From: Narthecium ossifragum
Taxonomy: Eukaryota; Streptophyta; Magnoliopsida; Dioscoreales; Nartheciaceae
Direction of reading: 5' to 3'
DNA length: 64,000 nucleotides
Assembly (NCBI GenBank): GCA_963920575.1
Contig: OY986967.1
Location: 13,448,061-13,512,060 of the forward strand
Under the pieces are notes generated by a model that searched no databases, had not been told where the DNA came from, and was given only the letters and a program-made list of their open reading frames with translations. Shown here piece after piece: positions 20,156 through 29,504 of the stretch; the stretch's first letter is position 1, and every line of letters starts with the position of its first letter. The position numbers were made by a program, and so were the translations under genes.

Positions 20156-21898
20156 CTAAACTACTATATATAAGACATGGATTTTTAACCGCGCCCTTGG
20201 CGGCCGTGCCCTAGCACGATGATATGCAAAATCAATAAGTGCCATGATATGAAGGGTTAACCTTAGTAGTATCACCAAGGGTAATTCACCATGTGAATCC
20301 AAGTGGCATTTTACAAGTGGGAGAACTAGCTTTTGCATTCTAAAACCAATAAACAAAATAGCTAAATCTCTCAAATAGAAATATGTGTCATTATTATGCT
20401 CAAGTGTCAGTGACTCATCCAATGAGCTATCAATAATGTCATCATTGTGTGTCAGTGACTCATCCAATGACCTATCAATAATGTCATCATGCTCGTGGTC
20501 AAGGATGGTGAGATCACAGAATCTGAAATATATCCGTCGAAGTTTAAAAATATCTATCAAGGTCATGTTCTTCCTGACTATCCAAGGAGATGAAATAAAA
20601 ACAGGAAATATACCTCGTGGCTTAGAAGCAATGACTTGAAGTTCAGCCGATGGAGGTTCAACGAATACCTGGTCCTGGTGGTCTTGGAAGTCGTCTAGAT
20701 CTTCCTCGTTGTTGGCCGGCCCGTACTGGAGTACTTCGGCTTCTTCCATATGATGTGTCCATCCGAGTTCGTGCACGCTAAAAGATGTGATTACCTCGCA
20801 TAGTTGGCGTGCTTTCTCCTCGTTCTTCATAAGTAACTGCAGAATGAAAGAGTCAAAATTAGGCTTGGTTTTAGCCTCCTTAAGTAAGTCCAAAATCTCT
20901 GCCATAGAAAGTTGAGGAGAAACATGTGCGTTGGCAGCATCAGGGACATGACCATGTGCATTACTAACATTGGAATCATGAGCATAGGCATAAGGAATGT
21001 TAGTATCATGAACATGCGTATGAGCGCTAAAATCATGTACATATGCATCACACATACTAGAATCAATAGCTTGTGCATCAATAGGACTAGAATTTTGAAC
21101 ATGCACACTAGCACTACAGTCATGAGCATATGCATCATCAACATGAACATCTTGAGCATGTGCACCATAAGCATTAAAATCATGGATGTATGCATCACAA
21201 GCACTAAAGTCATCGACACATGCATCATACGTGTTAGGCTCATCAACATCCACATCATGGGAAGTAGCAATATAAGTATCATGCACATAATCATCATAAA
21301 CACTAGGATAAGAGTAGAAAGGCTCATTGTGTTGCAGATAGCTGTTGGACGTTGAGGCGACATTGGGATGCTTGTAGAATTTGGCAGTGATATGGCCATG
21401 ATAATCATCCCAACGCTCCGGAACTGTCTGTGTATGAGTCGTCTCAACAAGCTCATCCAAGTGCTTCATAGCTTCATCAGGATCAATCTGCAAAAACTCA
21501 CCCTTGCATCTTGTTTCAAGAATTTGACGTTCATGCTCAGGTAATCCATAGTAAAAATAGCTAACTAAACACCAACTAGGATAACCATGTTGAGGGCATG
21601 AAGCTATTAAACTGTTAAATCGCTGCCATGCATCACATAATGTCTCATCATCCTTCTGTGCAAAGGATGAAATCTTTGTTTTCAATGCATTACTCATATA
21701 AGCAGAACGATACTCATTGACAGAAACATGACTCGTTCTATTCTCTTCTCTCAATTCGTATACGCTTTTCTTACGAACTGTTGTTTGAGACATTCCATCT
21801 CTCGACTTCATAGAACATGATCTCAAATAGTATTGATATAATTCATTTTCCATCCTCTTTTTTTTCAATTTTTTTTTTTGGTCAGTTTTTTTTAGCAA
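20156..21898 (-). CDS. Ath2 gag-like ORF with a His/Asp/Ala repeat region, 580 codons
   Basis: Residues of about 70-190 keep the C-terminal half of the Athila gag core (FAQKDDETLCDAWQRF, CPQHGYPSWCLVSYFYYGL, GEFLQIDPDEAMKHLDELVE). Residues of about 230-340 are a degenerate repeat built from DAYVHDFSA and VHVDDAYAHD-like units, very acidic and His-rich. Then come a helical segment (SPQLSMAEILDLLKEA), an acidic EEDLDDFQDHQDQ run, and two copies of DDIID(R/S)SLDESLT. There is no zinc knuckle or protease. The frame is uninterrupted although the integrase next to it is broken. The first in-frame Met may be upstream of the true start; MENELYQYYLRSC (near 21850) is an alternative. Confidence 0.7.
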   Translation of the reverse strand: MLKKTDQKKKLKKKRMENELYQYYLRSCSMKSRDGMSQTTVRKKSVYELREENRTSHVSVNEYRSAYMSNALKTKISSFAQKDDETLCDAWQRFNSLIASCPQHGYPSWCLVSYFYYGLPEHERQILETRCKGEFLQIDPDEAMKHLDELVETTHTQTVPERWDDYHGHITAKFYKHPNVASTSNSYLQHNEPFYSYPSVYDDYVHDTYIATSHDVDVDEPNTYDACVDDFSACDAYIHDFNAYGAHAQDVHVDDAYAHDCSASVHVQNSSPIDAQAIDSSMCDAYVHDFSAHTHVHDTNIPYAYAHDSNVSNAHGHVPDAANAHVSPQLSMAEILDLLKEAKTKPNFDSFILQLLMKNEEKARQLCEVITSFSVHELGWTHHMEEAEVLQYGPANNEEDLDDFQDHQDQVFVEPPSAELQVIASKPRGIFPVFISSPWIVRKNMTLIDIFKLRRIYFRFCDLTILDHEHDDIIDRSLDESLTHNDDIIDSSLDESLTLEHNNDTYFYLRDLAILFIGFRMQKLVLPLVKCHLDSHGELPLVILLRLTLHIMALIDFAYHRARARPPRARLKIHVLYIVV

Positions 21899-22051
21899 GT
21901 AAAAATAAAACGAAAAATCAAAATAAAACTAAAAAGAAAATAAAGAAAACTAAGGCAAAAGAAATAAAATTCCAAAGAAAAGGAAACAAAGTTACCGCCT
22001 TCGATGTCTTCAATCATCGTGATCTGTTGATTCTGGCGCTTTTCTGAATTG

Positions 22052-22071
22052 TCTCCCCGGCAACGGCGCCA
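22052..22071 (-). promoter_or_regulatory. Ath2 primer binding site (tRNA-Asp type)
   Basis: Minus strand TGGCGCCGTTGCCGGGGAGA, five bases inside the 5' LTR end at 22077. The same PBS is present in Ath1. Confidence 0.9.
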
Positions 22072-22076
22072 ATTTT

Positions 22077-23881
22077 TGATGTCGCTCAAATGTGTCACGC
22101 ACAGCGGTCGCGGTGCAGTACAGCATAAGAGAGGTCGAATCCAACAGAGAGACAAGCAGGAAAGATCCAGAAATACAAATAACAATAAATTGAAAACAAT
22201 CAAGAGCGATAAAAGTTAAGAAAATTGATCGAAGATGTGATGGTAAGATAAAGGTAACAAAGAAATCAGGATTTGAATGAGGCTAGGCTTCAGGAATAAC
22301 GTCACTCGGATTTAGGTTCTTCTCTTCTCAATGGTTCATATGGTACTCAGTTAAGGGATTCACATCCCAATTGGTACTCAGTTAAGGGATTCACATCCCA
22401 ATTGGTACTCAGTTAAGGGATTCACATCCCAATTGCCTTAACCGGAAGATATAAAATTATGAATCTGATAAAATATAAATGTCTCTTTCTATGATTGGTT
22501 CCTCCTTTTTATAGTTCTAACTTCATCCAACCAAACCTAAGAATACACGATACCGGCTGTCACTACAGGCAACGCGCAGCAAAAGTTCATCGGGACAAAG
22601 CCCTAACTCTAACCGGATCTCTAAGAATAAACAATACCAACTCTCACAATTGGCAATGCATAGCAAAGATCTCACGGTATAGAGCCCTAACCTTATCTAA
22701 CCAGATCCCTAAGAATACACAATACCAGCTGTCACTACGGGCAATGCATAGCAAAGGTCTCATGAGACGCGGTAGGAGAATCAAAAGAGTTATGGGATCA
22801 CAATATCATAAAAGAAGCATGACTGGATTTATAATAATGTTTAACCACATAGAAATCCATAATCTGAAAATAATATTTGAAGATCCAATACATAGAAAAG
22901 AGTTTAACAATTAAGATTAAAAACTATGAACCATTGTTGGAGAAGAAACCCTAATCCTCGCTAGATCATCCGTCCGCCATGCCCGCGGATTACTCGGCCA
23001 TGGATGGAGATGTCTTCATCTTCTTCCCTTGGAAAAACATCCAGAAAGAGCCTCCAAAAACGTCCAAGAAGTCCCCTTTGATTAGCCCTAAGTTTCCTAT
23101 TTATAGGGTCCAAGAATTAGTAAACTCGGATTAATCAAAACCGTTGATTTTCGTCACTGGGCAAGTCCGATCGATCCTTCTCGAGATGTTGGATCGATCG
23201 GTCTCTTGAAATCTCCAATCTTCTATTTACGCCCGAGTCCGATCGATGGACGGATCGATCGAACTCTGCTCCTCTAAAAAGCATACGTTTTGTCACCCTT
23301 TAATTCCCAAGTCCGATCGATCGAATTATGAGTGTTGGATCGATCGGATGAGCAAAAATCCGCTGTTTTTGGCTTTTTCCGAGTCCGATCGATCGGACCA
23401 TTGGTGTCGGATCGATCGGACCCTATAGGAGCGATGGAGGGATCGATCGGACCATGTTCAGCCAAAAAACACATGTTCTGTCACGATTCTGTGAGGTCCG
23501 ATCGATCGGTGGATCGCTCGGACTTCCAGCTTATTTTCCTTTCTGCCATTCAGACTGCGCATCGGTACTGAAATTGCCGTAACTTCCTCTAGGAAACTCG
23601 GAATCACGAACCGTAAAATTCCCCAGAATCTAGACTTCAAGAGCTTTCCAACCATATATGGCACATCATCTGGTTCTTCATGAGCAGGTACAGATTAATT
23701 GTTGAAGTTGATCCATATACTCTTTTCAGCTTCTTTTAGCTCCAATTTCCTGCATTTTCCAAACAACTATGTGAAGCATATAAAAGTATAAAAATAGTGC
23801 TAAAGAAGTTGATTAAGGGTGAAGATATAGCAATTGAGATGGTTTTAAGGTTGTTCAGAGTGCACTTTCATGCACTCATCA
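22077..23881 (-). repeat. Ath2 5' LTR
   Basis: 1805 bp, about 58 bp longer than the 3' LTR. Most of the difference is a tandem triplication at 22341-22433. TATA box at about 23098-23109 and palindrome array at 23166-23527. Confidence 0.95.
22341..22433 (+). repeat. Three tandem copies of a 31-bp unit
   Basis: The unit TGGTACTCAGTTAAGGGATT plus 11 bp starts at 22341, 22372 and 22403. The 3' LTR of the same element has a single copy (15899 onward), so the expansion followed the insertion or arose in the last replication cycle. Confidence 0.95.
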
Positions 23882-25182
23882 CCGCCACGTCATCACTCTC
23901 TCTCCTCGTCACTAACCACTGTTCATCGTCTCCCTCCCGTGGCCGAACCCTAGCTTCACCGCCGTCAGCCGTTCTCTCCCTCTCCGGCCACCCCCGTCGC
24001 CACCTAAACCCGCCATCCTCTTCCCCTTGGCACCACGACTCCGGCCATACCCTTCCCTCCGCCGTTCGTCTTCTCCGGCGTCTTCCCCGGCAACCTCCAC
24101 TTCACAGCTCCGCCACCCCTTCCGTGTCCGACCCCGATCTCACTTCCAGATCCCGCCAAAGTACGCCGCCGACATCCCTAGAGCAGATCCCGGTCTTCTA
24201 CGACGTTCCAAAGCCCGCAGAACCCTCCCCGTCGTCCCCGACGCCGGTGAACCCAACCCCGCCACCCTCGACCTCTAGATCCCGCCGATCTAGCCCACCT
24301 CCGACCAATCCACTCCGGTGGATCTATTCCCCATCACCCCGCGACCTTTCCTGACAAGATCCCGACCACCGCCCCTCCGCCGGAGATCCACTCCGGCGAC
24401 TTCTCAGCCCTCGGATCCAGGCTGGTTCAGCCAGCCAACTTGAATCAGACTCAGCCAAGTCTAATTGATTCAGCCGAGCCAGTTAATCCAGATCCAGCCC
24501 AATCTAAGCCGATCAGCTTGATCCAGATCACTTCAGATTTGACCCAGTCAAGTCCCATCCAATCAGGCTTAGCCAGATTCGATCCAGCTTCAGCCAGATC
24601 CGATCCAGCTCAAGCCAGATCCGATCCAGCTAGCCAAATCAGCCAATTGGACTCAAATCAAGTCCGATAAGGCCGATTCTGGTCGATTGGAGCAGTAGAG
24701 ACCCATTACGAGAGGATCACGAGTAGACCGCTCGCAACACACTACGGGCAATGCATAGCAAAGGTCTCGCAAGACTCGGTAGGAGAATCAAAAGAGAAGA
24801 CTATGGGATTATAAGATCATGAAAGAAGCATGACTGGATTCATAATATTAATCATCCACATAGAAATCTATAATCTGAAAATAATATTTGAAGATCCAAT
24901 ACATAGAAAAGAGTTTAACAATGAAGATTAAAAACTATGAACCATTGTTGGAGAAGAAGCCCTAGTCCTCGCTAGATCATCCGTCCACCATGCCCGCGGA
25001 TTACTCGGTCATGGATGGAGATTCCTTCATCTTCTTCCTTTGGAAAAACGTCCAGAAAAGAGCCTCCAAAAACGTCCCAGAATTCCCCCTTGACTTACCC
25101 TAACTTTCCTATTTATAGGGTCCAAAGATTAGCAAACTCGGGTTAAGTTTAAACCCGTTATACACCCCTGGCTGATCTGGCT

Positions 25183-25436
25183 GTCGACCGTGAGACCCTG
25201 ACGGTCGACCGTGAGGTGCATAATTTATTTTGACAAGATGCGGTCATTCTTCGCATCGACCTTGCGAAGTATTTTCCTTGACAGAGGCTGACGGTCGATG
25301 CCACGGTCGACCGTGAGCATCTGACGGTCGATCGTGAGGATTTTCGGGCTCGACGGTCGACCGTGAGGATTTGACGGTCGACCGTGAGGATTTTTGAGCG
25401 CGACGGTCGACCGTGAGATCTGACGGTCGACCGTCA
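25183..25436 (-). repeat. Array of about nine GACGGTCGACCGTGAG-type motifs in the Ath1 LTR
   Basis: Motifs with the core GGTCGACC occur at about 25182, 25202, 25293, 25303, 25323, 25353, 25374, 25402 and 25424. They occupy the LTR position where Ath2 has its GATCGATC array, upstream of the TATA box, but use a different palindrome and different flanks (GTGAG). Confidence 0.75.
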
Positions 25437-25777
25437 CTATTCATTCAGCATTGCGCACTGGTACGAAAAATGTTCTAACTTCGTCTACGTAACTCGGAAT
25501 CATGAACCGTAAAATTCTCCAGAAAGTAGACTTCAATAGCTTTCCAATGGTGTATGGTACACCATCTGTTTCTTCTTGGAAGGATACAGTTTAATTCTTG
25601 AATTTGACCCATATAATCTTTTCAGCTTCTTTCAGCTCCAATTTCCTGCATTTTCCAACCAACTATGTGAAGTAACATATACTATAAAAATAGTACTAAA
25701 GCAGTTGATTAAGGGTGAAGATATAGCAATTGAGATGGTTATAAGGTTGTTCAGAGTGCACTTTCAAGCACTTATCA

Positions 25778-26310
25778 ACCGGTGATGGAGAAGGACCGGC
25801 TGTAGAGAGAGATGAAGGTGGCTGGTGAATTATGAGGAAACTAGGTTACAACTACTCCTAGGTTTACAGCTACTCCTAAATTATCCTACTAATAACTTTT
25901 TTTTATTTTCATAATTCGTCATGCATAATTACAAGCTATGGAGGTCCTTTTATAGAGGCCTCAAGAAAGTTCTACTACAACCTGAATATTACCTTGCTTT
26001 AATCAGCAAGTAACCATACTTTCCTAATAAGACTCAATCTTATCTCAACTTCCTAATAACAAGGACTCATAATAGGAACTGATTTAAGCAAATCATAAAC
26101 TGAACTCAATCTAGGAAACTGACTCAATCAAGATAACTACTAACTAGGAAATCAACTAAGTAAGCAAACCAGCTAGGGAATAAGAATCCTTTTGACTGGT
26201 TGGGCTTAGGACGCCCAAAGTGACCTGGTTGCAGCCAGCTCCTTGGCGTGGGCCCACCCAAGCAAGGACGTGGGTCCCTTCTTGGATTGGCTCAGTTCGT
26301 CCTCGTATCA
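25778..26310 (-). repeat. 3' LTR-B (truncated)
   Basis: 533 bp remain, ending CCTCGTATCA at 26310. TATA box near 25948 on the minus strand. Confidence 0.9.
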
Positions 26311-26330
26311 TCCCCCTTCCCTTCGAAATG
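26311..26330 (-). promoter_or_regulatory. LTR-B polypurine tract
   Basis: Minus strand TTTCGAAGGGAAGGGGGA directly before TGATACGAGG. The sequence just upstream (GCCTTGAGGACAAGGCCCA) is shared with the LTR-A element, which shows that the two families are related at this end. Confidence 0.85.
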
Positions 26331-27068
26331 GGCCTTGTCCTCAAGGCCTGAATTTGCTGAGAGAAAAGGGCTCTGCGCTTGTCGGACCGAAGTGACCTGG
26401 CTGGACCGCAACTGTTGCTCTAAACTCGAAAGTGAGAATCCTGGTCGCACCCATGGTGGATCTAATGGTATCCGAAGCGGCGAGTCTGGGGGGCCATGCT
26501 GCCGTTCTGGAAGAAGGGAACTGAAGCGCCGGTGGATTTGGGGGTCACTGGAACTCCAAGAAGTAAATGGCAGCTACAGATAGGTGGTTGTGCATAGTCA
26601 TCGTCGGTCGTCCGGGATCGAAGACTAGATCAACTCGAATCGAGTCCTTCCTAGGTGGAAGTAGACCCAACATGGCAACTGAATACGGTCGAGTGCAGTT
26701 GAGCTTGGATATCTCTCTGCTTTGCTCGAAAGGAATCATCAAGGCTCTAACTTCAACATCAGTCCTCATGGTCAAAGTCGACAAAGTCGTTCTGAAACTT
26801 CGAGTGGTTGATGGTTGCTGGGCGATGCTCATGGATCTGGTCAGCTGGAAGAAGGCAACCGAATAAGGAGGGTAGCTCCTTGGATAGCTCAGCTCGGTTG
26901 TGGGATGCCTAATCAACTGAAGATGCGTAGGGAATATCTAGATCTGATATGGTGGAAGTCTGAAATCAAGCTTGATCAAGTCGGATTGGCTGAGCTTGTT
27001 TGGACTTGGTGGTGGGCTTGGATCAGTTCTGACTTGGCTGAATTTGGTTAAATCCAATTGATCCTGAC
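26331..27068 (-). other. LTR-B element, region between ORF-B and polypurine tract
   Basis: A 123-codon frame (26545-26916) contains PRSYPPYSVAFFQLTRS and IYFLEF. These parallel NQRSYPPYSDVSFNMIRS and IIFLEL near the end of ORF-A, so this is the degenerate counterpart of the ORF-A C-terminus. Its function is unknown. Confidence 0.5.
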
Positions 27069-28583
27069 TTAGCTTGAATTGGTCTGGATCTGGGCTTGAT
27101 CGGATTTGTTTGGTGTAGCCAAATCTGGTTGAGCCTGGATTGAATCTGTCCAAGTCTTGTAGGCTGGGAATAGAAAGAGATCTGGCGGCCGAAAGTGGCC
27201 TGAATTCCAATCCCATGGAGAAGAGGGGATGAGAGGATGGGGTTTTGGTACGGTTGGCGGATCTGGAGGGGGTTTGGGGTCGGCCTCGATAAGGATACGA
27301 GAAGGGTCAGGAGGTTTAGGGGACGGCCTTTGTTGCCCCATGAGATCCTTCAACGGCCGGTGAGAGGAGGTCATGGTAGTCTTGGGCAGAGGTATACCGT
27401 GACTTGCTTGAGGTTTGCCGCGGGGGTCGGGGAAGATGGACTTGGGAGCCGGCAGGTTGGTACATGGAACAGATATGGGAGGAGAGGTTGGGTGGCTGTG
27501 AGGGGGACCTGCGGGGAGGGCTTGAACTAATGTGAGGTCGGTGGCTGCAGCTTCATGGATGGTGGGTAGATCGCCGGAGATGACAATCAACAATGGGGGT
27601 GGTAAAGGAAGGGACGTGGGTTTGTAGGGGGGAAGATGGTGGGCTTGGTTATTGACGTGAGCTGCCGAAGAGAAATAGGGAGACTTGCTGGTGGCGGGAA
27701 GATAGGGTTTGGATGAGGGGAATAAAGAAGGAGATGATGGTAGGATGTTGACTGGGCTAGGATGTGGTGTGGTTGGAAAAGGGGGCAGCGAGTGTTGTTC
27801 ATGGGTTGGGTCATGGGGCAGCTCATGGGTAGGTGGAGTATGAGGAGTCCTAATCCAGGTAGAGCTAGGTTTAGGTTCTGCGACCCAAGTTGTAGCTAGA
27901 ATGGGATTTTCTCTGGAAATCTGAACTCTGGTAGGGCTTGACAGATTTGTAGGAGAATATCGTTTGATCATTGCCTCCCACTGTTCTGCAGAAGGGTAAG
28001 GTAGAGGGCTCCAACTTTGGACAGCTTCCTTCCATTGTTCAACGGTAGGGTAAGCCGTACTCCAAGTTTGACTAGGATTCCTAGTTGGAGTAGGATTTGT
28101 AATCCTAGTTCCAGTAGGATTTTGAGTCCATGTCGTACTCTGAGTTTGACTCAGATTTCTAGTTGGAGCAAGATTTGTAATCCTAGTTCCAGTAGGATTT
28201 GGAGTCCAAGTAGTACTCAAATAGCCATTGGTGTTTGTAGGTTTGGGTTGGTTGTAGGGAGTAGGTAATGGCTGATACAGTGGGGATGGATTGTAGGGAA
28301 GACTAGGGTTGTACCGTGCGTAGGGAGGTGGCATAGGCTGCTGGTATGGAGGCTGGGCATGGGCCGGGTATAGGGGCTGGTATGGTGGTGGAGGGACTCG
28401 GCCAGGTACAGTAGGGTTAGGGTTAAGGATCTGTAGGGATAATGATGGAAGTAAGGGATGATGATGTGGAAGAGAGGTTTGACCAGGCAGAGGAGTAGGT
28501 CTGGTCGGATGAACAGTGATTTGTGTAGGGTTTGAGCAATCCGCGGTATAACTAGGGTTTTGGCCAGGTACTCTTCCTGCCAT
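27069..28583 (-). CDS. ORF-B, proline-rich protein of the LTR-B family, about 505 codons
   Basis: The Met at 28583 (MAGRVPGQNPSY) lies 48 nt after the PBS. The open frame actually continues upstream through the PBS into the LTR to 28715. It is rich in Pro, Thr, Ser and Tyr. Residues of about 60-120 are PPPPYQPLYP-like. Residues of about 120-180 carry two copies of STTWTPNPTGTRITN with PTRN linkers. Then come two EQW units (PTVEQWKEAVQSWSPLPY and PSAEQWEAMIKRYSP) and a long Pro/Ser-rich tail. The truncated copy at 5470 starts similarly. There is no known domain; the low-complexity composition makes a structural Gag replacement or a relic equally possible. Confidence 0.55.
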   Translation of the reverse strand: MAGRVPGQNPSYTADCSNPTQITVHPTRPTPLPGQTSLPHHHPLLPSLSLQILNPNPTVPGRVPPPPYQPLYPAHAQPPYQQPMPPPYARYNPSLPYNPSPLYQPLPTPYNQPKPTNTNGYLSTTWTPNPTGTRITNLAPTRNLSQTQSTTWTQNPTGTRITNPTPTRNPSQTWSTAYPTVEQWKEAVQSWSPLPYPSAEQWEAMIKRYSPTNLSSPTRVQISRENPILATTWVAEPKPSSTWIRTPHTPPTHELPHDPTHEQHSLPPFPTTPHPSPVNILPSSPSLFPSSKPYLPATSKSPYFSSAAHVNNQAHHLPPYKPTSLPLPPPLLIVISGDLPTIHEAAATDLTLVQALPAGPPHSHPTSPPISVPCTNLPAPKSIFPDPRGKPQASHGIPLPKTTMTSSHRPLKDLMGQQRPSPKPPDPSRILIEADPKPPPDPPTVPKPHPLIPSSPWDWNSGHFRPPDLFLFPAYKTWTDSIQAQPDLATPNKSDQAQIQTNSS

Positions 28584-28630
28584 GTGGACTCTTTCGAAAG
28601 GATTCTGGACGGCACAGGTAGGAGGAAAGA

Positions 28631-28642
28631 GCTCTGATACCA
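28631..28642 (-). promoter_or_regulatory. LTR-B primer binding site
   Basis: Minus strand TGGTATCAGAGC, three bases inside the LTR end at 28646, the same spacing as in LTR-A. Confidence 0.9.
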
Positions 28643-28645
28643 AGT

Positions 28646-29368
28646 TGATACGATGCACCTTCTCTAGGGCTTTCGTATTTGGCCTCTTGCCTAGTCTCGG
28701 CTCCTCCTTAGCCAAAGCTATGGCTAGGTCGAGATATACCTTTAGGATTTTAGGAGAAGCAACCTAGGTATTCGACAAGGAAGGCTGAAAACCGGAGGAG
28801 AGAGACGGATGAGGAAGAGGATTACCTTGCAGCTTTCTCAATGGTTGGCTGGCTTCTCTTGGAGATCCAAGCCTTGGAGAACGTGGGTGATGGCTGGTAG
28901 TGGTGATTATGGTGGCGAAGGAGTGGACGGCAGCGGAGAAGGAAACCGGTGATGGAGAAGGACCGGCTGTAGAGAGAGATGAAGATGGCTGGTGAATTAT
29001 GAGGAAACTAGGTTACAGCTACTCCTAGGTTTACAGTTACTGCTAAATTATCCTACTAATAACTCTATTTTATTCTCATAATTCGTCATGCATAATTACA
29101 AGCTATGGAGGTCCTTTTATAGAGGCTTCAAGAGAGTTCTACTACAATCTAGGAACTGATTTAAGCAAATCATAAACTGAACTCAATCTAGGAAACTGAC
29201 TCAATCAAGATAACTAAGTAAGCAAACCAGCTAGGGAATAAGAATCCTTTTGGCTGGTTGGGCTTAGGACGCCCAAAGTGACCTGGTTGCAGCCAGCTCC
29301 TTGGCATGGGCCCACCCAAGCAAGGACGTGGGTCCCTTCTTGGATTGGCTCAGTTCGTCCTCGTATCA
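28646..29368 (-). repeat. 5' LTR-B
   Basis: 723 bp, with an internal deletion of about 90 bp near 29147 relative to the 3' copy. TATA box CTCTATAAAAGGACC near 29114-29128 on the minus strand. Confidence 0.9.
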
Positions 29369-29504
29369 GTCTCCCACCTCCTATTTTCACCTTCCTCGTC
29401 GAATACCTAGGGTCCTCCACCTAAAACCCTAAAGGTATCTCTCGACCTAGCCATAGAATTGGCTGAGGAGGAACTGAGACCGGGCAAGAGACCAGGTACC
29501 CGTG
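29369..29504 (+). repeat. LTR-B 3' fragment, plus orientation
   Basis: It matches the last 150 bp or so of LTR-B in sense orientation (TCGAATACCTAGGGTCC, AAAACCCTAAAGGTAT, GAGACCAGGTAC) and then breaks off. It is probably the LTR into which the neighbouring LTR-B element inserted. Confidence 0.75.

Larger units (their letters stand above)
15635..23881 (-). mobile_element. Ath2: complete Athila derivative lacking protease, RT and RNase H, TSD CCGCC
   Basis: The 8247-bp element has two LTRs (3' at 15635-17381, 5' at 22077-23881), a tRNA-Asp-type PBS, a polypurine tract and the TSD CCGCC (15630-15634 and 23882-23886). Internally it holds a 580-codon gag-like ORF fused to repeat sequence and a broken integrase, joined where the pol core should be. 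The LTRs differ by only a few substitutions plus a triplicated 31-bp block, so it is among the younger insertions here. It must have moved with enzymes from another Athila. Confidence 0.95.
15116..24739 (+). mobile_element. LTR-A with TSD CACTA, split by Ath2
   Basis: The two halves are 15116-15634 and 23887-24739, together about 1.37 kb. Perfect TSD copies CACTA lie at 15111-15115 and 24740-24744. The halves are separated by Ath2, which has its own TSD. No internal region of this LTR-A is seen, so it is a solo LTR. Its 3' end is CTCGCAACA, one base different from the usual CTCGTAACA. Confidence 0.93.
2771..25777 (-). mobile_element. Ath1: old Athila-clade Ty3/gypsy element with nested insertions, 3' end lost
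   Basis: Reading from right to left the order is 5' LTR (split), tRNA-Asp-type PBS, gag, CCHC zinc knuckle, aspartic protease, RT, RNase H and the linker before integrase. The integrase core and the 3' LTR are missing at the 2770/2771 junction. Frames are broken in several places, so it is inactive. Its right end abuts the middle of an LTR-B at 25778, which suggests that it inserted into that LTR-B. The partner TSD would lie at the deleted end, so this cannot be confirmed here. Confidence 0.9.
14512..25777 (-). mobile_element. Ath1 5' LTR, split by an LTR-A that itself holds Ath2
   Basis: The LTR occupies 14512-15115 and 24745-25777, 1637 bp once the insertion is discounted. Its 3' terminus has TT instead of TG on the plus-strand view (TTATGTCGC), and its 5' terminus reads TGATAAGTGC, both single-base decay. 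A TATA-like CCTATAAATAGG lies at about 25107-25118 on the minus strand, followed upstream by an array of GGTCGACC palindromes (25183-25436). Confidence 0.9.
25778..29368 (-). mobile_element. Non-autonomous LTR-B retrotransposon, 3' LTR truncated
   Basis: 5' LTR 28646-29368, PBS 28631-28642, ORF-B 27069-28583, polypurine tract 26311-26330, 3' LTR 25778-26310. The 3' LTR lacks its last 300 bp or so because Ath1 starts there, most simply by insertion of Ath1 into it. The 5' LTR has an internal deletion near 29147. No pol domain is present. Confidence 0.9.
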
